From Haloechinothrix halophila YIM 93223 (lineage in GTDB: Bacteria; Actinomycetota; Actinomycetes; Mycobacteriales; Pseudonocardiaceae), in NCBI RefSeq assembly GCF_000504245.1, contig NZ_KI632509.1:4305502-4369501 (forward strand): a stretch of DNA of 64,000 nucleotides. The letters run 5' to 3'. The notes beneath the pieces are model-generated. The model ran no database searches. It was not told the DNA's origin and saw only the letters and a program-made list of their open reading frames with translations. This document shows, in pieces, positions 48,908 through 56,580 of this stretch. Made by a program: the position numbers and the translations under genes. Positions within the stretch are counted from its first letter, which is position 1, and each line of letters starts with the position of its first letter.

Positions 48908-49888
48908 TCAGCCGTTCCAGGCGTCGACCTCGGCGAGCAGACGTTCCTTCTCCTGCTCATCGAGGAAGGACGCGCGCACCGAGTTAGCGGCCAGCTCCCG
49001 GAGCTGCTTCTCGGTGATGCCCAGGTGCTCGCGGATCGCGGCGACGTTGGCCTCGACGTTGCCGCCGAAGTACGCGGGGTCGTCGGAGTTGATGGTGACC
49101 AGCAGGCCCTCATCCAGCATCCTCGGCAGGGTGTGCTCGCGGATGTCGCCGAACACCCCGAGCCGGACGTTGGACAGCGGGCACACCGTCAGCGGAATCT
49201 GCTCCCGCCGCAGCCGCGCCACCAGCTCCGGATCGTCGAGCGCGCGGATGCCGTGGTCGATGCGCTGCGCACCCAAGACGTCCAGTGCCTCGCGCACGTA
49301 CTCCGGTGGACCTTCCTCACCCGCGTGTGCGACGACCTTCAGTCCCTTCTCGCGGGCGCGCTGGAACACCTCGGTGAACTTCGACGGCGGATGGCCGACC
49401 TCGGCCGAGTCGAGCCCGACGCCGACGATGCGGTCCAGGTACGGCTCGGCGACCAGCAGCGTAGCCATAGCCGACTCGGCGGTGTCGTCGCGCAGGAAGC
49501 ACAGGATCAGACTCGCACTCACCTGATCGCGGTATTCGTCGACGGCGTCACACAGTCCGGTGATGACGGTGTCGATCGGGACACCGCGCTTCAGGTGCGC
49601 CTGCGGGTCGAAGAAGATCTCCGCGTGCCGCACGCCCTGTTCCGGGCAGGTGCGCAGATACGCGGCGGCGAGGTCGTGGAAGTCCCGCCGTGTCCGCAGC
49701 ACGGCCATGTTCTCGTAGTAGATGTCGAGAAAGGACTGCAGGTCGGTGAAGCGGTACTTGGCCTCAAGCTCGGCGACCGAGTCGTAGGGCAAGTCGATGT
49801 CGTTGCGCTCGGCGAGGTCGAAGACCATCTCGGGCTCGAGCGTGCCCTCGATGTGGACGTGCAGCTCAGCCTTGGGTATCGCAGCCAT
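48908..49888 (-). CDS. Adenosine deaminase family protein, probably adenine deaminase
   Basis: A 326-residue amidohydrolase-fold deaminase. Zinc ligands are in ELHVHIEG (His10, His12), the catalytic region is VVAHAGEEGPPEY, and the last Asp pair is in NSDDPAYFGG. Two features favour adenine over adenosine: GLDSAEVGHPPSKF replaces the GxxGxE type found in adenosine deaminases, and the sequence follows the adenine deaminases of Pseudomonas (PA0148 type) closely. Adenine would go to hypoxanthine, then xanthine dehydrogenase. It is a single minus-strand gene. Confidence 0.82.
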   Translation of the reverse strand: MAAIPKAELHVHIEGTLEPEMVFDLAERNDIDLPYDSVAELEAKYRFTDLQSFLDIYYENMAVLRTRRDFHDLAAAYLRTCPEQGVRHAEIFFDPQAHLKRGVPIDTVITGLCDAVDEYRDQVSASLILCFLRDDTAESAMATLLVAEPYLDRIVGVGLDSAEVGHPPSKFTEVFQRAREKGLKVVAHAGEEGPPEYVREALDVLGAQRIDHGIRALDDPELVARLRREQIPLTVCPLSNVRLGVFGDIREHTLPRMLDEGLLVTINSDDPAYFGGNVEANVAAIREHLGITEKQLRELAANSVRASFLDEQEKERLLAEVDAWNG

Positions 49889-49989
49889 GATGACAGGGTG
49901 TCAGAACCGCCACGCGCCCGGTAACGGGTGCGGGTGACAGTGTGATCATCGCGGCAACAGTTCGGGTGTGTGGTCGTCACCGAGCGACG

Positions 49990-50400
49990 CTATGCCGGCT
50001 CATCCAGAAGGTAACGACACCTGTCTGGCTGGCCCGCGCGACGTACCCAGCGCCGATCTAGCGTGACGAGGTCAACGTCCGATCGTTGGCACGCCTGCCA
50101 GATCAGCGCGTCATGTATGTCGCCGCGCAACCCGATCGCCGCGCCATGACGAAACACTTCGGCGTAGTCCTCACTTGAAGCCACCACAAGATCCCGGCCC
50201 GACTTCATGAGCGCCGTGACCACTTGACCAACGGTCACCGGGTCAAGTCCGAACGCACGAGTCAGCACCGACCATGACTCGGCAAGACACGCAGCTGGCA
50301 GGTGGGTCGCGCGAGTCATCGCTCGATGCGCAGGCGCGTGGTGCTCATGTTCCGCGATTGTCGACGCAATGATCACGGAGGTGTCGACCGCGAAGCTCAC
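49990..50400 (-). CDS. vapC: PIN-domain ribonuclease toxin VapC
   Basis: A 136-residue PIN-domain protein. The acidic metal site is Asp6 (MSFAVDTSV), Glu41 (CLAESWSVL), Asp97 (GDIHDALI) and Asp115 (LVTLDRRW). Such toxins cut tRNA or rRNA when free of antitoxin. The start overlaps the antitoxin stop as ATGA. It sits between purine and menaquinone genes as a self-contained module, and codon use is not visibly different from its neighbours. Confidence 0.9.
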   Translation of the reverse strand: MSFAVDTSVIIASTIAEHEHHAPAHRAMTRATHLPAACLAESWSVLTRAFGLDPVTVGQVVTALMKSGRDLVVASSEDYAEVFRHGAAIGLRGDIHDALIWQACQRSDVDLVTLDRRWVRRAGQPDRCRYLLDEPA

Positions 50401-50645
50401 CGTGCTCCCCGGTCGCGATCGATGACGTCCAAGACGCTGTCATTGGTCACAGTGTCGCCACCCAACGAGATCACAGGAAGCCCGTCTTCCACGGTGACAT
50501 CGGGTTCCGGCGCGACCTTGCGAAGCGAGACCCCCTCGGCTGAGAGCACGAGTTCGACTTCGCCGCCTTCCTCCAGTCGCAACGCGCGACGCAGCTCAAG
50601 CGGTATAACGACTCGTCCTGCCTTATCAATCCGCGAAGCTGCCAT
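50397..50645 (-). CDS. vapB: AbrB/SpoVT-type antitoxin VapB
   Basis: An 82-residue antitoxin with an AbrB swapped-hairpin DNA-binding domain ([30 protein letters not shown], about residues 5-45, read in two adjacent strands) and a flexible C-terminal tail that should wrap the toxin. A GGGAG ribosome site precedes the ATG. It overlaps vapC and probably represses its own promoter through the inverted repeats at 50655-50700. Confidence 0.88.
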   Translation of the reverse strand: MAASRIDKAGRVVIPLELRRALRLEEGGEVELVLSAEGVSLRKVAPEPDVTVEDGLPVISLGGDTVTNDSVLDVIDRDRGAR

Positions 50646-50654
50646 GTGAACTCC

Positions 50655-50700
50655 CTACCATGCCATTTGAATGGTAGCACAGTGGTAGTGACTTACCACT
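50655..50700. promoter_or_regulatory. VapB autoregulatory operator candidate
   Basis: Four TACCA/TGGTA half sites occur here: CTACCAT with ATGGTAG (50655-50661 and 50671-50677, 9-base gap) and AGTGGTA with TACCACT (50681-50687 and 50694-50700, 6-base gap). They cover the vapBC promoter space and the last codons of menC. Paired inverted repeats are usual for AbrB-type antitoxins. Confidence 0.6.
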
Positions 50701-51697
50701 GCTCCGTCTCAGGGGTGCTCTTCAACTCCGCACGAGCGCGGCTTAGCCGGTCGCGCCACCAGGCGACGCGCTCGGGGTCGGTCTGCTCGACCCGGGCGAG
50801 CCGACCGGGATCCGGTTCCGGCGGCCTGCGACGCACCGGGAGGTAGCCAGCGACCGGCCGTATCGGCTCCGCCACGACGTCGTCCCGCAGCAACGACGTC
50901 GTGCCGAGCCCGCACGCGAAGTCGAGCCGGGGCAACGCCGCCGCGAGCGCGACCTGCGCACCGAGACCAACGCTGGTTTCCAGCGCCGAGGACACCACGC
51001 AGGGCAGGCCGGCCGCGTCAGCGATACGCAGCGCCCGCCGCACCCCGCCGAGCGGTGTGCACTTGATGACGGCGACGTCCGCGGCGCCTGCGACCGCGAC
51101 GCGCATCGGGTCGTCGGCCCGCCTGATGGACTCGTCGGCCGCGATGCGGACGTCGACCGCGCGCCGGACCGCCGCCAGCTCCTCGATGGTCGCGCACGGC
51201 TGCTCGACGTACTCCAACCCGCCCGCTGCCTTGTCGAGCAACCGGATCGCCGTGATCGCGGTGTCGACGTCCCAGGCACCGTTGACGTCGACACGGATCG
51301 CACCGGACGGTCCCAGCGCGTCCCGCACCGATTCGACACGCGCCAGGTCCTCGGTGAGCGAGTCCGGGTGATCAGCGATCTTGATCTTGGCGGTACCACA
51401 GTCCGACGCCGCCGCGATCTCGCGAGCACGGTCCGGGCTGACAGCGGGCACGGTGCAGTTGACGGCGATGTGGTCGCGCACCGGCTCCGGCCAGCCAACG
51501 ACGCACTGTTCGACAGCGGTGGCCAGCCACGACGCGGCGACGCGGTCGTCGTACTCGGGGAACGGACAGAACTCGCCCCACCCGGCAGGGCCACGCAGCA
51601 GCATGCCCTCGCGCACCGTGATGCCCCGGAACCGCGTGGTCATCGGGATCGCGTAGACGCGCGCGTCGTCGAAGTCGATGTCGTCGAGAGCCAGCAC
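50693..51697 (-). CDS. menC: o-Succinylbenzoate synthase
   Basis: A 334-residue enolase-superfamily enzyme making o-succinylbenzoate in menaquinone synthesis. Catalytic residues: KIKI (Lys-x-Lys, near residue 107), DVNGAW, EQPC, ADES and IKCTPLGG, which provide the two bases and three metal ligands. FRGITVREGMLLRGPAGWGEFCPF is close to mycobacterial MenC, in overlapping short blocks. It lies alone between pucR and vapBC; the other men genes are not in the window. Confidence 0.92.
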   Translation of the reverse strand: MLALDDIDFDDARVYAIPMTTRFRGITVREGMLLRGPAGWGEFCPFPEYDDRVAASWLATAVEQCVVGWPEPVRDHIAVNCTVPAVSPDRAREIAAASDCGTAKIKIADHPDSLTEDLARVESVRDALGPSGAIRVDVNGAWDVDTAITAIRLLDKAAGGLEYVEQPCATIEELAAVRRAVDVRIAADESIRRADDPMRVAVAGAADVAVIKCTPLGGVRRALRIADAAGLPCVVSSALETSVGLGAQVALAAALPRLDFACGLGTTSLLRDDVVAEPIRPVAGYLPVRRRPPEPDPGRLARVEQTDPERVAWWRDRLSRARAELKSTPETEQW

Positions 51698-51726
51698 GAC
51701 GACGACCGTAGCCGACCAGCTGCCCG

Positions 51727-53274
51727 CTACCGAGCTCGCAAGGCGAGAAAGAAGTCCACCCGATGCTCCAACGTCGCCAGCGACCGGCCGGTCAGCTCCT
51801 CAATGCGCCTTATGCGATACCGCAGCGTGTTGACGTGCACGTGAAGCCGTTCGGCGCACGCCGTCCATGACCCGGACGCGGCGAGGAACGCCTCCAACGT
51901 GCCGATCAGGTCCGAGCCGTGCCGCTCGTCGTAGGCGAGCACTGGTCCCAGCACACGGGTGAGAAACGTCCGCCGGACGTCGTCTGGCACCGTCGCCAGC
52001 AATAGCGCGTGAGAGTCGATCTCGTCGGTCGCGAGCACCGCCACGGTGCCCCCGCGCAGTTCGGCCAGCGTACGGGCCTGCCTCGCCTCGCTGAGCGCGG
52101 CGCTCAATCCATCGGGCCCCGACGTTGGCAAGCTCAGGCCAAGCAGCAACCGTCCGTCCGCCATGGCGGGTGCGAGCGCACTGGCCTGCGCGCGCAGCAT
52201 GTCCGTCACCGTCTCCGAACGCAGCGGCAGCAACGCCACCGCCTCGTTATCGACGGCGGAAACCAGCGTCCGCCCGTCCCGCACTACCGTAGCGAGCACT
52301 TCGTCGAGGATGCGGCAGGCGAGCTGACCGTCGGCGACCGGAAGCAGCGAGGCTGACACCGCGACGTATGGGTGATCGCCCAATCCGAACTCCGCGAGCC
52401 TGCCCGCGATCTCCTCCCGCGTCGAGCGGCCCGATAGCACCAGTCGGAACAGCTGCTCAGCCACGACGCGATCCGCCCTGCGGCCTTCCTCGATCCGTTC
52501 CCGCTCCAGCGCGAGCAGCGACGCCAACTCCGTGACGGACTCGTGCCGTACCCGTGGCCACTCCCGGAAATCGCCCTCGCACGCGAGAAACCACGCGGTG
52601 GCGCGGTGTTCACTACGGACGTCGACAGGAAACAGCGAGTAGGTCCCCGCGTCACCGGAGCCGCCTATCGTGACGACCCGAGGCAGGCTGGTCGCGACGA
52701 GGAACCGCTCCGCCAATAACGCACCGACCTCGTCGCCACCCTCCGACACCACCGGCGAGCGCCCCGTCGCGGTGCGGAGGAAGCACCGGACATCGGTGCC
52801 TTCCGACCAGAGCCGCAGCACGGTGTCCAGCCCCGCGCCCTCGGCGACGGCGGCGAGGAGCTTGCGCCTGCGGTCGAGCTGTTCGGCCAGGTCGCCCTGC
52901 CGTTCGATGGTCAACAGGTGGATCACGCGATCGGTGATCGTCGCGAACGAGACATCGACCGGCACCTCGAGCAACGGGATCTCCCGTGCGACGCACGCGG
53001 TGACCAGGTCGGGCGGCACGGTGCCATAAGCCGCGTCGCCCGCCGCGATGCACGCGACGTGACGCGCGGCCGTCACGGACACGAAGTCGGCTGAATCGGC
53101 GGTGCCGCGCCGCCACATCATCCCGGTGAGCACGAGTTCGCCGCCGCTCAGATAGCGGCTGGGATCGAGCAGGTCCGTCGTGTAGACCCACCGGATCGGG
53201 CGATCCATGCCCGCCTCACCCGTCAGCGGCACGAGATGCAGGTCGCTCATCTCGACGAGATCCCTGACGCGCAT
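51727..53274 (-). CDS. pucR: PucR family transcriptional regulator
   Basis: A 515-residue regulator with the PucR N-terminal domain (about 1-125; VRDLVEMSDLHLVPLTGE), a central GGDEF-like CdaR region (about 270-390; LSGRSTREEIAGRLAEFG) and a C-terminal HTH (about 455-510; WTACAERLHVHVNTLRYRIRR). It is divergent from the uraD operon, which is the arrangement expected for a purine catabolic activator. The effector is not deducible; in Bacillus PucR responds to purine breakdown intermediates such as allantoin. Confidence 0.88.
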   Translation of the reverse strand: MRVRDLVEMSDLHLVPLTGEAGMDRPIRWVYTTDLLDPSRYLSGGELVLTGMMWRRGTADSADFVSVTAARHVACIAAGDAAYGTVPPDLVTACVAREIPLLEVPVDVSFATITDRVIHLLTIERQGDLAEQLDRRRKLLAAVAEGAGLDTVLRLWSEGTDVRCFLRTATGRSPVVSEGGDEVGALLAERFLVATSLPRVVTIGGSGDAGTYSLFPVDVRSEHRATAWFLACEGDFREWPRVRHESVTELASLLALERERIEEGRRADRVVAEQLFRLVLSGRSTREEIAGRLAEFGLGDHPYVAVSASLLPVADGQLACRILDEVLATVVRDGRTLVSAVDNEAVALLPLRSETVTDMLRAQASALAPAMADGRLLLGLSLPTSGPDGLSAALSEARQARTLAELRGGTVAVLATDEIDSHALLLATVPDDVRRTFLTRVLGPVLAYDERHGSDLIGTLEAFLAASGSWTACAERLHVHVNTLRYRIRRIEELTGRSLATLEHRVDFFLALRAR

Positions 53275-53433
53275 CGCTCCACCCGCCTTTCCACGTCCGC
53301 CCAGTCCCCTGCCGAACCCGGCTGAAACGAGCGGTTCTTGGAGGATCCTACAACGCGAGCGACGTCGCGGGGCCGGTCTTTCATGGCTCCTGCCACTGGT
53401 CGCACAGGGGCAGACGTTGGTGTACTACTTGCT

Positions 53434-54006
53434 ATGGCGCAGCTCACATCCGACCGCGACGATCCGTCGCTGACCTGGCTCAACAACGCCGACCCCGAGG
53501 CGGCGCGTTATGCCGTGCTCCGCTGCTGCTCCGCCCCATCGTGGGTGGACACGGTAACAGCGAACCGGCCCTATCGATCTTTGGATGATCTGCTGAACAC
53601 CTCGGACGACGCTGTGAACAGGCTCACCGAGGACGACATCGAGCAGGCCATCGCGGGCCACCCCCGCATCGGGGAGAACGCCGGTGGCAAGAGCGCCAGC
53701 GGCGACAACCCCAGCGACGACGGCCCAGCCAGCGCCGACCAGTCCGAGCACTGGTCCCGGCAGGAGCAGTCCGGCACGCACGGCGCGTCCGACGACGTGC
53801 GCACCGAGCTGGCCAAGGGCAACGTCGCGTATGAGGAGCGGTTCGGCCGGGTGTTTCTGATCTGCGCCACCGGGTTGTCCGCCGAGCAGATGCTCACGCG
53901 GCTGCGTGAACGCCTCGACAACGACCCCGATACCGAGCGTGCCGTGGTGCGCGAGGAACTCCGCAAGATCAATCGACTGCGACTGGAAAAGCTGGTGCGC
54001 TCATGA
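53434..54006 (+). CDS. uraD: 2-oxo-4-hydroxy-4-carboxy-5-ureidoimidazoline (OHCU) decarboxylase
   Basis: A 190-residue OHCU decarboxylase, the last step to S-allantoin, counted from ATG 53434; in-frame starts at 53383 and further up cannot be excluded as no strong ribosome site is visible. The catalytic His76 (GHPRIGE) and the Ser-x-x-Glu-Gln element (WSRQEQSG, Ser108, Glu111, Gln112) are intact. A Gly-, Ser- and Asp-rich insert of about 25 residues follows the His motif. It overlaps uraH as ATGA and opens the urate operon. Confidence 0.88.
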   Translation: MAQLTSDRDDPSLTWLNNADPEAARYAVLRCCSAPSWVDTVTANRPYRSLDDLLNTSDDAVNRLTEDDIEQAIAGHPRIGENAGGKSASGDNPSDDGPASADQSEHWSRQEQSGTHGASDDVRTELAKGNVAYEERFGRVFLICATGLSAEQMLTRLRERLDNDPDTERAVVREELRKINRLRLEKLVRS

Positions 54007-54329
54007 GCCTGTCCACCCATGTCCTCGACAGCGCGCGCGGCCGTCCCGCCACCGGGGTGCCGGTTCGCCTGGAGACCCGCAAGCAAGACGGCTGGGTCCC
54101 CGTCGCCGAGGCCACCACAGACGACGACGGCCGGGTTCGCGAGTTCGTCCCCGACGGGCCACCCGAAGGCGTACACCGGCTGGTGTTCGACACCGAGACG
54201 TACTTCACCGGAGCACAGGCCTTCTACCCCGAGGTCGTCGTGACCTTCCAGATCACCGATCCGGCCGAGCACTACCACGTACCGCTGCTGCTCAGCCCAT
54301 TCGCCTACTCCACCTACCGAGGGAGCTGA
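54003..54329 (+). CDS. uraH: 5-Hydroxyisourate hydrolase
   Basis: A 108-residue transthyretin-related HIU hydrolase. It starts [22 protein letters not shown] (His of the THVLD motif), and ends with the diagnostic YRGS tetrapeptide; the PLLLSPFAYSTY block is also conserved. It acts between urate oxidase and UraD. It is encoded between them with an ATGA overlap upstream and 3 bases to urate oxidase downstream. Confidence 0.95.
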   Translation: MSLSTHVLDSARGRPATGVPVRLETRKQDGWVPVAEATTDDDGRVREFVPDGPPEGVHRLVFDTETYFTGAQAFYPEVVVTFQITDPAEHYHVPLLLSPFAYSTYRGS

Positions 54330-54332
54330 CCG

Positions 54333-55214
54333 ATGGCCATCCAGCTTGGCGAGAACCAATACGGCAAGGCCGAGACCCGACTGGTGCACGTCACCCGGGG
54401 CGCGGCGGCGCACAAGATCGTCGACCTCAACGTCTCGACGGCGCTGTCCGGTGACCTCGCGGACACCCACATCACCGGCGACAACGCCAAAGTGTTGCCC
54501 ACCGACACGCAGAAGAACACCGTCTTCGCCTTCGCCAAGGAACACGGCGTCGGCGAGATCGAGGACTTCGGGCTGAAGCTCGCGCGGCACTTCGTGTCCA
54601 CACAGGACCCGATCTACCGCGCCCGCGTCACCATCGAGCAGTACGGCTGGGAACGCATCGACGTCGGCGACTCCCCCGCGCCGCACTCGTTCCAGCGCAC
54701 CGGCCGCGAGACGCGCACCGCGATGGTCACCGTGGACGGTACCGACGGCGAACGGGCGTGGGTCGTCTCCGGGCTCAAGGACCTGGTCGTGCTCAACACC
54801 ACCGACTCGGAGTTCTGGGGCTACCCCAAGGACCGCTACACCACGCTGCCCGAGACCCACGACCGCATCCTCGCCACCGCGGTCAACGCGCAGTGGCGGC
54901 ACGTCGATGCCGACAGCGACTGGGGCAAGTCGTACGACGCGGTACGCAAACACCTGACCGAGGCGTTCGCGACGACCTACAGCCTGTCACTGCAGCAGAC
55001 GCTGTACGCGATGGGCGAGCGGGTGCTCGAAAACTGCCCCGAGATCGCCGAGGTCCGGCTGTCGCTGCCGAACAAGCACCACTTCGTCGTGGACATGGCG
55101 CCGTTCGGACTGCGCAATGAGAACGAGGTGTTCTTCGCCGCCGACCGGCCCTACGGCCTCATCGAGGGCACGATCGTGCAGGACACCGCCCCCGATCCTG
55201 GTCTGGCGTGGTGA
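54333..55214 (+). CDS. pucL: Urate oxidase (factor-independent urate hydroxylase)
   Basis: A 293-residue uricase oxidising urate to 5-hydroxyisourate with O2 and no cofactor. Two T-fold domains are visible. Catalytic Lys is in ENQYGKAETR, the partner Thr in LPTDTQKNT, and the His of NKHHFVVDM completes the site. A downstream TLPETHDRILATAVNAQW is typical. It follows uraH closely; its stop overlaps the xdhB start (TGATG). Confidence 0.95.
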   Translation: MAIQLGENQYGKAETRLVHVTRGAAAHKIVDLNVSTALSGDLADTHITGDNAKVLPTDTQKNTVFAFAKEHGVGEIEDFGLKLARHFVSTQDPIYRARVTIEQYGWERIDVGDSPAPHSFQRTGRETRTAMVTVDGTDGERAWVVSGLKDLVVLNTTDSEFWGYPKDRYTTLPETHDRILATAVNAQWRHVDADSDWGKSYDAVRKHLTEAFATTYSLSLQQTLYAMGERVLENCPEIAEVRLSLPNKHHFVVDMAPFGLRNENEVFFAADRPYGLIEGTIVQDTAPDPGLAW

Positions 55215-56104
55215 TGGCGATGGAGTTCTTGCGACCCGCCACCTGGGACGAGGCGCTGGCCGCCAAGGCCGAGCATCCCGGCGCGCTGCCGATCTCCGGC
55301 GGCACCGACGTCATGGTGGAGATCAACTTCGACGCCACCCGCCCGGAGTACCTGCTCGACCTCACCCGTATCGAGGAGCTGACCGACTGGTCAGCGGATG
55401 GCGAGCGGCTGCGCATCGGCGCTGGCGTGACCTACACCAGTCTGATCGCCGACCTGGCCGACCGGTTGCCAGGCCTGGCGATGGCGTCCCGCACCGTCGG
55501 CTCGCCGCAGATCCGCAACCGGGGCACCGTCGCGGGCAACCTGGGCTCGGCATCGCCCGCGGGGGACGCGCACCCGCCACTGCTCGCGGACGATGCCGTC
55601 GTCGAGGCGCACTCGGCGCGCGGCGTGCGGCACATCCCGATCACCGAGTTCTACACCGGTGTGAAGCGCAACGCCCTCGAACCGGACGAGCTGATCGCGG
55701 CGGTACTGGTGCCGCCAGCCGACGGCCCGCAGCAGTTCGCCAAGATCGGCACCCGCAACGCCATGGTCATCTCGGTGACGGCGTTCGGACTGGCGCTGCA
55801 CCCGAGCACCGGCACCGTCGGCGCGGCGTTCGGCTCGGCAGCACCCACCCCGCGCCGCGCGACGAAGGCCGAGCAGTTCCTGGCCGCAGAGCTGACCGAG
55901 TCCGGCCGCTGGGACTCCCGCGCCGAACTCGATCCCGCCGCCGTCACCCGGTTCGGGGCACTGGTCGCCGAGGCGGCCACCCCGATCGACGACGTCCGAG
56001 GCACCGCCGACTACCGCACACACGCCCTGTCCGTCATGGCGCGACGGACGCTGGTCTGGGCGTGGACCGACTACCGCAGGAAGCGGGTGAGGACATGCGC
56101 GTGA
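55214..56104 (+). CDS. xdhB: Xanthine dehydrogenase FAD-binding subunit
   Basis: A 296-residue FAD subunit of a molybdenum hydroxylase, transferring electrons from the Fe-S clusters to NAD. ATG 55214 overlaps the urate oxidase stop; GTGs at 55208 and 55211 are also in frame. FAD-binding motifs are ISGGTDVMVEIN and GSPQIRNRGTVAGNLGSASPAGD. The stop lies 10 bases inside the next gene. Order FAD, Fe-S, deaminase, Mo subunit marks a split, three-subunit enzyme. Confidence 0.93.
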   Translation: MAMEFLRPATWDEALAAKAEHPGALPISGGTDVMVEINFDATRPEYLLDLTRIEELTDWSADGERLRIGAGVTYTSLIADLADRLPGLAMASRTVGSPQIRNRGTVAGNLGSASPAGDAHPPLLADDAVVEAHSARGVRHIPITEFYTGVKRNALEPDELIAAVLVPPADGPQQFAKIGTRNAMVISVTAFGLALHPSTGTVGAAFGSAAPTPRRATKAEQFLAAELTESGRWDSRAELDPAAVTRFGALVAEAATPIDDVRGTADYRTHALSVMARRTLVWAWTDYRRKRVRTCA

Positions 56105-56580
56105 AGTGCACCGTCAACGGCCAGCCGCAAGAGATCGACGACGTCTGGGAGGGCGAGAGCCTGCTCTACGCGCTGCGCGAGCGCATGGGCCTTCCCGGGT
56201 CGAAGAACGCCTGTGAACAAGGCGAATGCGGCTCCTGCACGGTCTACCTCGACGGCACGCCGGTCTGCGCGTGCTTGGTCGCGGCAGGCCAGGCTGCCGA
56301 CCGCGATGTGGTGACCGTCGAGGGCCTCGCCGAGGACGACGAACTGCACCCGGTGCAGCAGGCGTTCCTCGACGCCGGGGCGGTGCAGTGTGGCTTCTGC
56401 ACGCCAGGGCTGCTGGTCGCGACGCACGACTTGCTCGAGCGCGAGCCGCAGCCGAGCGACCCGGAGATTCGCGAGGCGCTAGCGGGCAACCTGTGCCGCT
56501 GCACCGGCTACGAGAAGATCCTGGACGCCGTCCGGCAGGCCGCCGCGACGTCGGCACAGTCGAAGGCGGGCCCGTCATGA
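56095..56580 (+). CDS. xdhC: Xanthine dehydrogenase 2Fe-2S subunit
   Basis: A 161-residue protein with two [2Fe-2S] clusters: the plant-type motif CEQGECGSC near residue 41 plus VCAC, and the C-terminal CGFCTPGLL with [11 protein letters not shown]. It passes electrons from the molybdenum centre to FAD. It overlaps xdhB by 10 bases and the deaminase gene by ATGA. (The symbol follows the E. coli naming of the Fe-S subunit, not the unrelated MoCo chaperone XdhC.). Confidence 0.94.
   Translation: MRVKCTVNGQPQEIDDVWEGESLLYALRERMGLPGSKNACEQGECGSCTVYLDGTPVCACLVAAGQAADRDVVTVEGLAEDDELHPVQQAFLDAGAVQCGFCTPGLLVATHDLLEREPQPSDPEIREALAGNLCRCTGYEKILDAVRQAAATSAQSKAGPS

Noticed and set aside
50693-51697. N-acylamino acid racemase instead of MenC
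   Set aside because: Related enzymes in Amycolatopsis racemise N-acylamino acids, but this sequence follows mycobacterial MenC in its N-terminal capping region (FRGITVREG, GWGEFCPF) and length.
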